DNA of 64,000 bases from Leptodactylus fallax. Its lineage: Eukaryota; Chordata; Amphibia; Anura; Leptodactylidae. Shown here one piece after another: positions 1 through 11,484 of this stretch. Position numbers and translations under genes: made by a program. The notes below the pieces were generated by a model, which saw only the letters and a program-made list of their open reading frames with translations, did no database searches and was not told the origin of the DNA. Positions within the stretch are counted from its first letter, which is position 1. Each line of letters opens with the position of its first letter. The DNA lies in assembly GCA_947044405.1 (NCBI GenBank), contig CAMRHE010000333.1, positions 2,102,944 through 2,166,943 of the forward strand, given 5' to 3'.

Positions 1-282
1 GTGGGGGGCTCAGCAGACAGACCCCCATCAATCAGGTATTTATCCTCTATCATTTAGGTGAATACAGTGCAGTAACATTTTGTGACATACAGGTGACGTC
101 TCTGACTAATCCTTCACATTTCCCTTCTCTTCCTTTTGGACCGCCATGACCACTTCTTCCAGCTGTGACTTGTCTCTGTAAGGTTTGCAACACAGACATC
201 TTTGGCTCCTCACTTTTCCAGGCATCCAACCCACATTGTCCTCACCTGCACACCCATCCTGCTGCTACCCCAATTATAAAAT

Positions 283-2161
283 ACTAGCAGAAGGACCCGG
301 CTTCACATGGGTACATTTCATTTTTTGTTTGTGTAGTGGCCCCATAAGAATTGGCCAGTTTTGAACTTGACATCCAGTGTGGCAGTCCAGTATAGGTATA
401 GTCTATTTATGGCTGTGTTGCTATGGAAACCTGGTAAATATAATGTGAACTTATATTGGCTGATGCACGTCATACAGTATGACTGAATATTTAAGGACCT
501 GCGAACTGCTATTGACTCATACAGGTCATAAATAGCTTGGTTGCTATGGAAACCTGGTGTAAAGCTGTGTGTATGTCAAGACCTGCAATTTTCCATTGCT
601 CCGTAAGCATCATGTGATCATGTGTATCTCAGTTTGGATATCAGTGAAAGACCTGTGATCAGTTGTTATGGAAAACCTGGAGTAAAGCTGTGTGTATGTG
701 ACCTTGTGTAACAGTGTCATCCACAGGGCCCTGCCCCTTTAAAGCTGACCCACAGCAGTGAAGAAAAATGGCTGGGTTGTTATGGAAACATGGAGTGCAG
801 CTGTGTACATGTGGCTGACAATGCCTTGTCAGATTGGAGACGGGCTTAGATCTGCTGGGTTGTTTCAGCAGCTCACTGTTGTCTGTGACATACCTATTCG
901 GATTGGAGACGGGCTTGGGTCTGCTGAGAGTTTTCATTAGCTCAAGCAGCAGCCATGCATTTTGCTGCAGGGGTCATGAGTAGTTTAAAAACGTTTAAAT
1001 TTATAAGAATGCTGACATCCAGTATGGCAGTCCAGTCAGTGGCGTAAATACCGGGGTAGCAGTGGTAGCGGCTGCCACAGGGCCTGGGACATTAGGGGTC
1101 CCGGCAGGCCGCTGATGTTTTTTTTTTAATAGGCCGTTACCTGTTGGTGTAACACCAGCAAGTAACAGGCCCTATTTACTGATCCCCGCTCCTGCTCACG
1201 GCCGCCTGGAGGCAGCTGTGAGCAGGAACGGGGATCGGTAAGTAAGGCCGTGGGCCGTGAACCCCACAAACACTGCTATCATTATACTTTGGGGTCTTTT
1301 CAGACCCCAGAGTATAATGATCGGAGGCCCCGAGGAGTTGAGGGAACATAAAAACAGTTACTTATCTCTCCTGTGCTCCAGCAGGCTTCGGGCCTCCTCG
1401 GTGACGTCCCAGATGTTGGTGGGCCAGTCCAACGTCATTATGCGTTGCGATACATGCCTGGCACACGTGACATCTGGTCCAACATTGAAGAGGTAGCGGG
1501 AAGTGCACATAATACTATATGAAGGGGCCACTATGGGGCATAATAGTGTGTTCAGGGGCCACTATGGGGCATAATAGTGTGTGTAGAAATGCAGTTTGTG
1601 AGGGAGGGGGGCGGATGCTGGGGGGGGTCCCATGTCAAATGTTCGCTTTGGAGCCCAGCCATTCCTAGTTACGCCACTGAGTCCAGTATAGGTACAGTCT
1701 ATTTATGGCTGTGTTGTTAAGGAAACCTGGTTAATTAAATGTGAACTTATATTGGCTGATACACGTGATTTGACTGAATATTTAAGGACCTGCGAACTGC
1801 TATTGACTAATACAAGTCATAAATAGCTTGGTTGCTATGGAAACCTCTGTGTCTGAGGAGACTAAGAGCCTGCGAGCTTCTATTGGCTGATAAGGGACAT
1901 GTGACCGTGTGTATGGCAGTTGGAATATGAGTGAAAGACTTGCAGGCTTGTATTAGCTAATGCTGGTAATTTTTTGGGAATACTGTAGCTCAGGAACGGT
2001 ACATCCTTTAGAGCTGAGACCCAGTCTAAAATATTCCCGGACACCTGATGTACATGTGTGCCAAATTTGGTGAGGATCGGTCCAGTCGTTTGGTCGTGCA
2101 TAAAGAACAGACAGACATACAGAAACTCATTTTTATATATATACAGTATATAAGAGATATG
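283..2161 (+). mobile_element. LINE/SINE-type repeat with RTE-like 3' tail, inserted in hAT copy A
   Basis: The repeat separates two parts of hAT copy A that are contiguous in copy B. Its 3' end (about 1975-2155) has the block CCAAATTTGGTGAGGATCGG followed by GTCCAGTCGTTTGG, then ACAGACAGACATACAGAAAC and a (TA)-rich tail. Tails of this form are common in RTE-related LINEs and the SINEs that use them; that assignment is from memory. A segment is present twice: 372-560 resembles about 1684-1850, including ATTTAAGGACCTGCGAACTG. No coding capacity is evident. A small hAT sits inside at 1037-1679. Confidence 0.5.
1037..1679. mobile_element. Non-autonomous hAT, copy 1
   Basis: The element begins CAGTGGCGTAA and ends TTACGCCACTG, a perfect 11-bp terminal inverted repeat. 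It is flanked by an exact 8-bp duplication, AGTCCAGT (1029-1036 and 1680-1687), the signature of the hAT superfamily. It is 643 bp long with no transposase. The interior includes the palindromic GGGGTCTTTTCAGACCCC block and a short stretch of the 31-bp repeat seen in its relatives at 37772 and 49204. Confidence 0.9.
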
Positions 2162-2559
2162 ATATAACCCCCATAATGACTAATACCCCGAATGCATCTT
2201 TATATTAATAATGTCCGTGAGTACCCTGTATAAATAGTGCCCCTTAGTAATAATGCCCCAAGGTGTTAACTAATTAAAAGGTTTTCCTGGTCATTAATAA
2301 ACTAATCAATGGGGCTCAAAAACCCAGGATCCCTACTGATCAGCTGTTTGAATGGTACCTGTGTAAGTGCCGTGACCGCTTCTCTGTTTAGATAGTGTCA
2401 TTCATCTCATAGTGGCCATGTAATGTAACTACAGCCTCGTCCTATACACGTTTATGTGACAAGGCTGTAATTACATCACACGGTCACTATAAACAGACAG
2501 TGTGTGATATAAACAGGCGCCATAGCCCCTGTTTATAGCGCCCCATTTACACACACTAT

Positions 2560-3045
2560 AATGTTCCATAGCAGCCCCTGCACACAGTATTACGGCCCGC
2601 AGCGGCACCTGCACACTGTATTATGCCTCGCAGCGGCCCCTGCACACGGTATTATGCTGCATAGTGGCCCCTGCACACTGTATTATGCCTCGCAGCGGCC
2701 CCTGCACACGGTATTATGCTCCATAGTGGCCCCTGCATACAGTATTATGCCCTGCAGTGGCCACTGCACACGGTATTATGTTCCACAGCAACCCCTGCAC
2801 ACAGTATTATGCTCCCTAGTGGCCCCTGCACACGGTATTATGCCCCATAGTGGCTCCTGCACTGGTCTTATGCTCCATATTGGCCCCTGCACATGGTATT
2901 ATGCTCCATAGTGGCCCCTGCACAGGGTATTATGCTCCATAGTGGCCACTGCACACTGTATTATGCTCCATAGTGGCGCCTTCACTGGTATTATGCTCCA
3001 TAGTGGCCCCTGCACACAGTATTATGCCCCATAGTGGCCCACCCA
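2560..3045. repeat. 31-bp minisatellite inside hAT copy A
   Basis: About 15 degenerate copies of a unit near 31 bp, core GTATTATGCNCCATAGTGGC followed by CCCTGCACAC. The same unit, often reverse-complemented, appears at about 31660-31940, 38310-38390, 46936-47190 and 49655-49880. The 116-codon frame at 2561-2911 is a product of this array and not a gene. Confidence 0.85.
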
Positions 3046-3166
3046 TGAACTATTATTATACTCTGGGGTATTTTCAGACCCCAGTATTATATATAATGAT
3101 CGGAGACCCAGGGGAAGTGACAAACATAAAAAACAGGGTTACTTACCTTTCCTGGACACTGGTGCA

Positions 3167-4487
3167 CTCCCTGCAGCTTTTGGCCCTGTTTAATTGTGCT
3201 TACATGTCACGTGATCAGGCCGGCGACACGACCTGATGATGTCACCAGAGGGCCCAAGCCTGGTCAGAGTAACATCGGATCGCAGGAGAGGTAAGTAGCA
3301 CTGGTTTTTATGTTCCCTCACCTCCCCTGGGTCTCCGATTATTATACTCCGGGGTCTCAAAAGGCCCCAGAGTATAATAATAGTAGTATTTGAGGCCTGC
3401 GGCCTCACTTACAGATGCCCGCGGCTACTCACAGCGGCCTCACTTCCCCCTTCTGCGTCCCATAGCAGAAAGGGAAGTGTAGGCGGCCAGGAGAAGACGT
3501 GGGGTAGGTAAATAAATAGAATGTTACCTTCCAGGGTTATATTTATACATATAAAAAAAAGTTCTCCTCAGCTACGTGCTGCCTCCTCTTTTTGTCCGCG
3601 CATATGACATCTGCATCTCAGCGTAGGAGGAGCTATGACGTCATTGTATCGCCACCTGCGCTGACATTCAGAGGTCTCATAAACCAGCTCAGGACAGGCC
3701 CCGCTCAGCTCTGTTTTTTTTAAAGTGGCCTGTCCTGCGCTTGTTTACATTAAATAAATAGTAAAAATGCTGCCCCCCAGACAGTGACGGATAGTGCTGC
3801 CTGAGGCGGCCGCCTCACTTCGCCTCATTAGCGGTGTGCCCCTGCCTGCAGCTTTCAGCCCTGTTTAATTGCGCACGGACGTCACGTGGATCAGGCCGGA
3901 GTCACGAACTGATGACATCACCAGAGGGCCAAAGTCTGCTTGGAGTAACACTGATCGCAGGAGAGGTGAGTAACAATGTTTATTATGTTCCCTCACCTCC
4001 CCTGGGCCTCCGATTATTAAAAGACCCCAGAGTATAATAATAGTAGTATTTGAGGCCCACGGCCTCACTTACCAATTCCCGCAGCTGCTTGTGGCCGCCT
4101 CTGCTTCCCCTTCTGCGTCCCATAGCAGAGGAAGCAGAGGTGGTCACGAGCAGGCATGGGGGTAAGTAAATAAATAGGCCATTACCTGCCAGGGTTACTC
4201 CAGCAGGTAACGGCCTATTTATAAAAAAAAAAAAAAAAAAGTTATCCTCACCTACCTGCGATCCCTTGATGGAGCCACTGCCTCCTCTTCTTGTCCGCGA
4301 CGTCTGTGTCTCAGCGTAGGAGGCGCGATGACGTCATTGTATCGCCGCTTGCGCTGAGATGTGGACATCTCTTAAGCCAGCCCAGGACAGATACCACGCA
4401 GCTTTTTTTTTTTTTTTTTTTGTTTTGTGACGGACAGTGCCACCTGAGGCGGCCGCCTCACTTCGCCTAATTAGAGGTGCGCCCCTA
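3167..4487. repeat. Tandem duplication of the hAT copy A terminal segment
   Basis: The block starting CTGCAGCTT at 3167 (then CCCTGTTTAATTG and GGCCGG) recurs at 3846. Each copy runs to a hAT-type terminus: GGTGTGCCCCTG at 3833-3844 and GGTGCGCCCCTA at 4476-4487. The unit is about 640-680 bp. Either the end was duplicated in tandem or one related element inserted beside another. Confidence 0.65.
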
Positions 4488-5026
4488 CTTGACAGGTTAT
4501 CCTTAATTTGCAAGCAGAGGGTCAGGATACTGCCTGTTAAACCCTGACTACCACTAACTAACCTGGAAAGCTGAAAGTGATTTCCCACAAACCAGTTTCC
4601 TCAACTGCAGCTAGCTATAGACTGACTGAAAACAGAGAAAACACTGGCTCAAGGCTAGGTTAACCTACATGTAAATTTCTCCCACTTTTATAAAAACCTC
4701 AGTGCAGGAGTTAGTCCCATTTATACAGCAGTGTAGTTAGATATTTAACTATACTGTGAAAATGCAAAACCAGTATTAATACAGTATATAGCAGCATCAA
4801 ACATTGCAAAGCATGTTATATGTTAACACATCACTGCACTACTAGCAGTGGCCCTTTTCTGGGACACTGCAGAGCCCTTTACAAGCAGTGTCCTGTAATA
4901 GAGGATGAACATACACACTTAATAAGCCAAAAATCCTGGGTGAAATAGTAGGGTGACCTCAGGTAGGGTGTAATAGAGACAGGACTGGTCCATAACTATC
5001 CATGAATCCAAACCCTAGGTTGTTTT
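4488..5026. other. Unassigned 0.5-kb spacer
   Basis: Between hAT copy A and the TTAA-flanked element I see no open frame, inverted terminus or clear repeat. It may be unique sequence or a decayed repeat. Confidence 0.4.
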
Positions 5027-5482
5027 TTAAAGAGGACCTTTCACGTCCTCATGTATATGCGGTTTTACATACCGCTAGAAAGCTAATAGCAAGCTGAATT
5101 CAGCACACTGTCGGCTTTCCCGTTATGTGGCCCGGGGCTGCTGATATCGGGGGTCTAAATTTCAGCGTTCACTGTCAGAAGGGCGTTCCTGACAGTCTAG
5201 CTGCGCTGTGAGGAATGCCCTCCCTGACCGTACTAGTCCATAGACTTGTACTGGGGGGGGGGGGCGTTCCTTACAGCTCAGCGTCATCACTGGGCTGTAA
5301 GGAATGCCCCCTCTGACAGTACTCGGCTATGGATGAATACAGAGAGAGGGGGCGTTCCTTACCGCCCAGTGATGACGCTGAGCTGTGAGGAACACCCCCC
5401 AGTACAGGGCTATGGACAAGCACAGTCAGGGAGGGCATTCCTCCCAGCGCAGCTAGACTGTCAGGAACGCCCTTCTGACAGT

Positions 5483-5908
5483 TGTCAGGGGTTAAGTGTC
5501 CCCGGGATGGATGTCACCGTAATCCTAATTAAATAAAGAACAATATCGAGCTCGAGGAAAACAAACTACAGACCCACCCAAGTGTCTAGTAAGAATGATT
5601 TTGTTTATTGTATAGTTCATACAAGTTTTAAAGGCAAGTTGGTTACACAACAGTCATGTGACCAATGTACATATTTGGTCTTTCCAGTTCCGCTGCTAGG
5701 CAGATTCACAGTTTCTCATAATATGTGTTACTTCTCATTACTTATCTGTATGTTTTCTTTTAACTTTCTTGAGAACAGCAAGGCCTTGAATGCTATCTCA
5801 GACTTAGTGTCTGCAAAAACTCTAAATTATGCTGACTCTCTGCAAAACATTTCACTCTGGGTAAAGAGAATATAACATATAATACAAGTTATAATTTTAA
5901 CCCTTACA
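5483..5908 (-). repeat. 3' LTR of the endogenous retrovirus
   Basis: Direct repeat of 12522-12947. On the minus strand it starts TGTAAGGG and ends CTGACA. By eye the two LTRs differ at about 8 of 426 positions (near 98% identity), which points to a fairly recent insertion. Confidence 0.92.
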
Positions 5909-5925
5909 ATTCCCCCATTTTAGGA
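5909..5925 (-). promoter_or_regulatory. Polypurine tract of the retrovirus
   Basis: Directly inside the 3' LTR the minus strand reads AAAATGGGGGAAT and then the LTR start TGTAAGGG. Position and purine content fit the plus-strand primer site of a retrovirus. Confidence 0.6.
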
Positions 5926-6016
5926 CTCTATTTTTAATCCAATTCAACGAATACCTTCACACTGTTTGTGTGCCATCTTTGATGGATTCTCTATTGAAGA
6001 GGTTAAAAATAACATC

Positions 6017-8038
6017 CTATCTTACATATTGGTTAACTGTATTCCATTTCCTTCTCAGCGCTTCAACTTTCTTGCAATGTGAAGCGTGTATCCAGGTAGA
6101 TTTTGCCTCCAACTTTACTGAGGTGGCAGTTGTCAGCAATATCTGGAAGGGGCCATCATATCTGGGTTCAAGAGATTTCCTGGAGTGTCTTTTCACGACT
6201 ACCCAATCACCAGGCTGCAAGCTATGTGTTCCTGAAAAATCAGAAGGGTCTGGAATAGAAGAGAACACTTGTTTATGTGTTTCTTTCAGTTTTTTACACA
6301 AATCTTGTACATAGCTGGCAATGCTGTCATAGTTAAGCTGTAATGTCTCAGGGAAGTACAATCCTGTTTTGGGTGCACTTCCAAACAATATTTCAAATGG
6401 TGACAACCCTGTCCTCCTGTTAGGAGTAGTTCTTACTGAATATAAGGCTAGAGACAGGCATTCAGGCCAAGGCTTTCCTGTCTCTGCCATGGCTTTATGA
6501 ATCTTCAACTTAAGTGTACCACTCAACCTTTCCACTTTGCCTGAACTCTGAGGATGGTAGGGTGTGTGGAAAGCTTGCTCAATCCCTAGTGCAGACATTA
6601 TTTCTTTCATTATCTCACCTGTGAAATGTGTACCTCTGTCAGACTCAATCACCTCGGGCACTCCAAACCTGCACACAAGCTCGGACATCGGTTTCTTGGC
6701 AGTTGCTTGTGCGGTTGCTTTGCTCACAGGGTAGGCCTCAGGCCATCCTGAAAACAAATCCACACAGACCAATACATACTCGTATGTTCCAAACTTAGGC
6801 AACTGTATGTAATCTATCTGTATCCTCTGAAATGGGTACAGGGATTTTGGTGTACACTTGGTGGGTGTTTTAACTACCTGTCCTGGATTGTGTAGAGCAC
6901 ATATGTGACATGCTTTTACGTGATTGCTAGCAGCTCTTCCAAAACCTGGGGCAAACCATAATTTACCCACTAATGACTCCATGGCATTTCGAGAGGCATG
7001 CACCTTACCGTGGGCCAAGCCAGCCATCTGGGGGTAGACTGCTGCGGGCAGACATAATCGATCCCCCATTTTCCACATACCATCACCTTCTGTAGCACCT
7101 GCTTTCTTCCATCTTTCAGTTTCCACACTGGTAACCTTTGAGTACAGCCCTTTTGGGTCTGCTAGGTCAATGTCCATTTTGCTCACCTGGTTGGGACCCC
7201 CTCTGGCCAGTAGTGCTGCAGCCTTGGCTGCTCTGTCAGCTCTCTCATTTCCACGGCTTTCAGGGTCCCTTCCTTTCACGTGAGCTCTGACTTTCACAAT
7301 TGCCAGCTGCTTTGGGAGCAGTATGGCCTCCATCAGTCGACTTACCACATCTCCATTCTTAATTGGCTTGCCCTGGGCCGTTAGGAAGTTCCTTGCCCTC
7401 CATATTGGACCATAATCATGTGCAATGCCAAAAGCATACCTGGAGTCAGTGTATATGTTGGCTGTTCTACCTTTGGCTACCTTACAAGCCTCCATAAGGG
7501 CTTTAAGCTGAGCTTCTTGGGCTGACATGTGTGGTGGAAGAGCTTCTTGGACTATGATGTCATGTTCAGTGACTACAGCATACCCTGTAACAAATTTGCC
7601 TTCATCTGTCAGATACCTTGAGCCGTCCACAAACATCTCATAATCAGGATTTTGTAATGGCACATCCGTGACATGGTCGAATCCCACTGTTTCCTGTGAC
7701 ATAAGAGCCACGCAATCATGTTCATGCTGGCTGTCAAACAGTTCTTCTTCAGAGAGAGAGTTCAAAAATAACTCATCTTCCACTCCCCCTTTTGAATCAT
7801 GAACTCCTACAGGAAGAAGAGTTGCAGGATTCAAAGTTAAACAGCGTTGAAAAGAGATGTTTGAGGAGGACTGCAGAGCAAATTCCATTTTGCTCTGCTG
7901 TGCCAAAGAAAGGTGACGTCTGTCTACCTGTGTGAGGATAGCATGGATGTCATGAGGTGTATACACAACCAATGAATGATCTAAGACAATGTCTGAGCTC
8001 TTGTCAAGCAACGCTTGTACTGAGAGGACAACCCGCAC
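6017..8038 (-). pseudogene. pol: Retroviral pol, RNase H and integrase part (open frame, 673 codons)
   Basis: This is the 3' part of pol. The RNase H domain (about residues 130-275) keeps the acidic set in FVDGS, AQEAQ, YTDSRYAF and GNERADRAA. An integrase follows: a zinc-binding HHCC region (about 345-395, HGKVHASR then CHIC), a catalytic core (about 415-560) with D in IQIDYI, D in ESDRGTHF and E in SGKVERL, and a C-terminal DNA-binding region with GDWVVVKRH and LEPRYDGPF. The frame is open, but pol as a whole is broken upstream: this frame overlaps the preceding RT frame at 8004-8038 in another phase, so a one-base-type shift separates them. It ends 108 bp before the 3' LTR, leaving no room for env. 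Confidence 0.9.
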
Positions 8039-8609
8039 ACAGGAGGGGGTCCCCCCTGGCTACAGCATCTAACCGTGAGCTGTAATAGGCCACCGGGCGT
8101 TTCTTATCCCCGTGTTGTTGTGTGAGAACTGCAGTTGCGTGTCCCATCATCTCAGTCACGTAGAGCTGAAAAGGTTTCTGATAGTCAGGTAGGCCTAAGG
8201 CCGGAGCACTGACTATCTGCAACTTCAGCTGGTAAAACGCATCCAAGGCCTCAGATGTGAGGCTGAATGGTTTTGAGGAGAGGCAATCATACAAAGGTTG
8301 CATGGTCAGAGATGCAGATCTGATCCATGGCCTACAGTAGGATACCAATCCCAAAAAGGTACGTAGCTGAGCATGAGAGGTTGGCACCTGCATGTCTCTT
8401 ACCACCTTGGTCCTCTCATCTGACAGGTGATTGGTACCCTGGCCGAGACAGTGTCCCAGAAACAACACTTTTTGTTTGCAAAATTGCAACTTATCCTTGC
8501 TGGCCTTGCAGCCGTTCTGGCAGAGGAAACACAACAGGCTGATGGTCGCTGCTTCACAGGTTGATTTGTCTGGAGCACAAAGAAGAAGGTCATCAACATA
8601 TTGTAACAA
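8004..8609 (-). pseudogene. pol: Retroviral pol, reverse transcriptase C-terminal part
   Basis: The frame opens with LQYVDDLLLCAP, the catalytic YVDD box. It continues through the thumb and connection region with FLGLVSYCRPWI and RPVAYYSSRLDAVARG, as in gamma/epsilon-type pol proteins. It runs out of phase near 8030, where the RNase H/integrase frame takes over. The segment just upstream (8610-8647) carries stops and a phase change, cutting it from the RT N-terminus. No function is expected. Confidence 0.88.
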
Positions 8610-8647
8610 AACAACATCATCATGTAGTGGATACTAAGTACTCATGA

Positions 8648-9151
8648 TTAGTGTGAGACACCTTGTAAACTGGTTAGGACTGTCTTGCGCCCCTTGTGGT
8701 AGTACTGTCCAAGTGTACTGTTTACCCCTAAATGTAAATGCAAACAAATACTGGCAATCGGGGTGTAAAGGCACAGAAAAAAAAAATATGCATTGCAAAG
8801 ATCTACACAACTGTACCAGGTGGTACCTGTGGGGACAGCTGACAGCAGGGAGTGTGGGTTAGGTACCACTGGGGATTCAAGTAGTGTTACTTTATTCAAT
8901 TCTCTAAGATCATGAACCATACGGTATGTGTCTGGTTCTCCCTTTTTGCCCTTTTTCTTCACTGGGAAAAGAGGAGTGTTTGCTGCAGAAGTGCATTCCT
9001 TTAATGCCTCTGCCTTTACTAATTCCACTATGGTTACCGCTATGGCATCCTCTTGGGCATAAATAGTCATCATACACAGGCTGCGGATCCCGGAGGCCCA
9101 GAGCCAAGTTTCACTTTGTAATAATTGACATGTAACATTATTGGGTAACAC
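8648..9151 (-). pseudogene. pol: Retroviral pol, reverse transcriptase N-terminal part
   Basis: The recognisable section is the RT fingers and palm: NTPLFPVKKKGK, TYRMVHDLRELNK and SCVDLCNAYF, the last carrying the first catalytic aspartate. After that box the sequence loses similarity (a run of F, then unrelated residues), which indicates frameshifts before the YVDD segment. Upstream, 9152-9622 has no readable protease; a Tc1 element follows at 9623. Confidence 0.85.
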
Positions 9152-9622
9152 AGTATCATGTTCAGCTTGTGATTTTCTGCGTGCCCATCACATCAGATAC
9201 AACGTCCTTGGAGCTACTTGGCAGTCAATTAATGTTTTGGTTATTCCCTGCAGAACATCTGCAGAGTGCTACAACAGAATACAGGAATACAATTCAAGCA
9301 GATAGCAGTTAATACTGACACCAAAATTACATATTACTATTTTTTGTACAATTTTCGAATATTTCCCAAACCCCACCTTTTGTAATTACCACAGGTGTTC
9401 AAAACCCCTGAGTTGTACTTCAGGTTACCTTAAGGGCAAACTGCCAGACTTTAGAATTTTCTTCACTGGATTCCAACCAAAAGTTACAATATCCTAGTTT
9501 CTTCTTTTTAGGGGACATTTCCTGAAAGTGGATTTAATTTTACAAAAAGCATAAAAGTTGAATCCTGGCATTGATATAAACAGAATGAATATTACAAATA
9601 CAGGTTGACGTATATATATATA

Positions 9623-9890
9623 CAGTACAGACCAAAAGTTTGGACACACCTTCTCATTCCAAGAGTTTTCTGTATTTTCATGACTATAAAAATTGTAGAT
9701 TCACACTGAAGGCATCAAAACTATGAATTAACACATGTGGAATTATATACTTAACAAAAAAGTGTGAAACAACTGAAAATATGTCTTATATTCTAGGTTC
9801 TTTAAAGTAGCCACCTTTTGCTTTGATTACTGCTTTGCACACTCTTGGCATTCTCTTGATGAGCTTCAAGAGGTAGTCACCTGAAATGGT
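9623..9890. repeat. Left terminal inverted repeat of the DD38E Tc1 element
   Basis: 268 bp, inverted relative to 10970-11237 with very few differences by eye. It includes the transposase stop codon and about the last 105 bp of coding sequence. Confidence 0.88.
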
Positions 9891-10826
9891 CTTCCAACAG
9901 TCTTGAAGGAGTTCCCAGAGATGCTTAGCACTTGTTGGCCCTTTTGCCTTCACTCTGCGGTCCAGCTCACCCCAAACCATCTCGATTGGGTTCAGGTCTG
10001 GTGACTGTGGAGGCCAGGTCATCTGGCGTAGCACCCCACCACTCTCCTTCTTGGTCAAATAGCCCTTACACAGTCTGGAGGTGTGTTTGGGGTCATTGTC
10101 CTGTTGAAAAATAAATGTTGGTCCAACTAAACGCAAACCGGATGGAATAGCATGCCGCTGCAAGATGCTGTGGTAACCATGCTGGTTCAGTATTCCTTCA
10201 ATTTTGAATAAATCCCCAACAGTGTCACCAGCAAAGCACCCCCACACCATCACACCTCCTCCTCCATGCTTCATGGTGGGAACCAGGCATGTAGAGTCCA
10301 TTCGTTCACCTTTTCTGCGTCGCACAAAGACACGGTGGTTGGAACCAAAGATCTCAAATTTGGACTCATCAGACCAAAGCCCAGATTTCCACAGGTCTAA
10401 TGTCCATTCCTTGTGTTCTTTAGCCCAAACAAGTCTCTTGTGCTTGTTACCTGTCCTTAGCAGTGGTTTCCTAGCAGCTATTTTACCATGAAGGCCTGCT
10501 GCACACAGTCTCCTCTTAACAGTTGTTGTAGAGATGTGTCTGCTGCTAGAACTCTGTGTGGCATTGACCTGGTCTCTAATCTGAGCTGCTGTTAACCTGC
10601 GATTTCTGAGGCTGGTGACTCGAATGAACTTATCCTCCGCAGCAGAGGTGACTCTTGGTCTTCCTTTCCTGGGGCGGTCCTCATGTGAGCCAGTTTCTTT
10701 GTAGCGCTTGATGGTTTTGGCCACTGCACTTGGGGACACTTTCAAAGTTTTCCCAATTTTTTGGACTGACTGACCTTCATTTCTTAAAGTAATGATGGCC
10801 ACTCGTTTTTCTTTACTTAACTGCAT
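9786..10826 (-). CDS. Tc1-like transposase, DD38E, full length (346 codons)
   Basis: It would excise and reinsert its element by cut-and-paste at TA sites in the nucleus. The N-terminal half is a bipartite helix-turn-helix DNA-binding region (about residues 1-110, including SVQKIGKTLKVSPSAVAKTI) with a GRPR motif near residue 55. The catalytic DDE domain follows: D153 in WSDESKF, D243 in FQQDNDPKH and E282 in SPDLNPIE. Thirty-eight residues separate D243 from E282, where classical Tc1 has 34; the extra residues lie in GYLTKKESGGVLRQM. A glycine-rich KHGGGGVMVWG box precedes D243. There are no internal stops and 346 residues is full length for the family. The last about 35 codons lie inside the left terminal inverted repeat. 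The ATG at 10826 is preceded by the right repeat and a short spacer. Confidence 0.93.
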   Translation of the reverse strand: MQLSKEKRVAIITLRNEGQSVQKIGKTLKVSPSAVAKTIKRYKETGSHEDRPRKGRPRVTSAAEDKFIRVTSLRNRRLTAAQIRDQVNATQSSSSRHISTTTVKRRLCAAGLHGKIAARKPLLRTGNKHKRLVWAKEHKEWTLDLWKSGLWSDESKFEIFGSNHRVFVRRRKGERMDSTCLVPTMKHGGGGVMVWGCFAGDTVGDLFKIEGILNQHGYHSILQRHAIPSGLRLVGPTFIFQQDNDPKHTSRLCKGYLTKKESGGVLRQMTWPPQSPDLNPIEMVWGELDRRVKAKGPTSAKHLWELLQDCWKTISGDYLLKLIKRMPRVCKAVIKAKGGYFKEPRI

Positions 10827-10969
10827 ACAAATTCTAACACTCCATTCAGTAGGACTATCAGCTGTGTATCCACCTGACTTCTGAACAACACAACTGATGG
10901 TCCCAACCCCATTTATAAGGCAAGAAATCCCACTTATTAAACCTGACAGGGCACACCTGTGAAGTGAAA

Positions 10970-11234
10970 ACCATTTCAGGTGACTACCTCTTGAAGCTCA
11001 TCAAGAGAATGCCAAGAGTGTGCAAAGCAGTAATCAAAGCAAAAGGTGGCTACTTTGAAGAACCTAGAATATAAGACATATTTTCAGTTGTTTCACACTT
11101 TTTTGTTAAGTATATAATTCCACATGTGTTAATTCATAGTTTTGATGCCTTCAGTGTGAATCTACAATTTTTATAGTCATGAAAATACAGAAAACTCTTG
11201 GAATGAGAAGGTGTGTCCAAACTTTTGGTCTGTA

Positions 11235-11237
<3 letters not shown>
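10970..11237. repeat. Right terminal inverted repeat of the DD38E Tc1 element
   Basis: Inverted copy of 9623-9890. It carries an untranslated duplicate of the transposase C-terminal codons (reading RMPRVCKAVIKAKGGYFKEP on the plus strand), so the coding end exists twice in opposite orientation. Confidence 0.88.
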
Positions 11238-11269
<32 letters not shown>

Positions 11270-11484
11270 ATCCAATAAACATCATACTGATGCTGGACAG
11301 TTTTTCTCTTTGCACTATATCAGATTCTCTGAGTGTTTTGTTAAAGTAAGTAATATTTCATACAGAACTGGGAGATAAGATGGGTTATATTAAACAATAA
11401 TACTGAGAAGGGTGATGTCTCCCTTCAAGCCTGATTCTCGGAGTGAGGTGGGGGTGATTCATTATTTCCTGAACTATCATCCCC

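Larger units (their letters stand above)
1..4487 (-). mobile_element. Large hAT-type element, copy A (left end outside window)
   Basis: This is a reverse-orientation relative of the hAT at 41277-48570. Bases 1-282 match the reverse complement of about 47830-48118, and the match resumes at 2162 with a block matching about 47460-47830. The right end (4450-4487) is the reverse complement of the copy B left terminus, with the shared block GGCGGCCGCCTCACTTC and the end GAGGTGCGCCCCTA. The last base differs from the expected CTG. No hAT transposase is visible, so it is non-autonomous. The partner terminus and target duplication lie before base 1 and cannot be checked. An unrelated repeat interrupts it at 283-2161. 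Confidence 0.7.
9623..11237 (-). mobile_element. Tc1-like transposon (DD38E), apparently intact
   Basis: The element is 1615 bp, flanked by TA (9621-9622 and 11238-11239), and begins CAGTACAGACCAAAAGTTTG. The terminal inverted repeats are unusually long: 9623-9890 pairs with 10970-11237 (268 bp each) almost perfectly. It lies inside the retrovirus and inserted in a TA-rich stretch that continues as (TA)n to about 11268. It encodes one transposase on the minus strand. Domain spacing suggests the DD38E sibling group of Tc1 (called Intruder) and not classical DD34E. Confidence 0.92.

Noticed and set aside
2561..2911. 116-codon plus-strand frame with repeated LHTVLC-like units
   Set aside because: It translates a 31-bp minisatellite; length and repetition follow from the array, and there is no protein family match.
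5246..5536. 96-codon plus-strand frame
   Set aside because: It covers nested inverted repeats of the TTAA element and part of an LTR.
5970..6314. 114-codon plus-strand frame with a signal-peptide-like start, considered as an env remnant
   Set aside because: It is antisense to the integrase C-terminus, and env would be on the minus strand.
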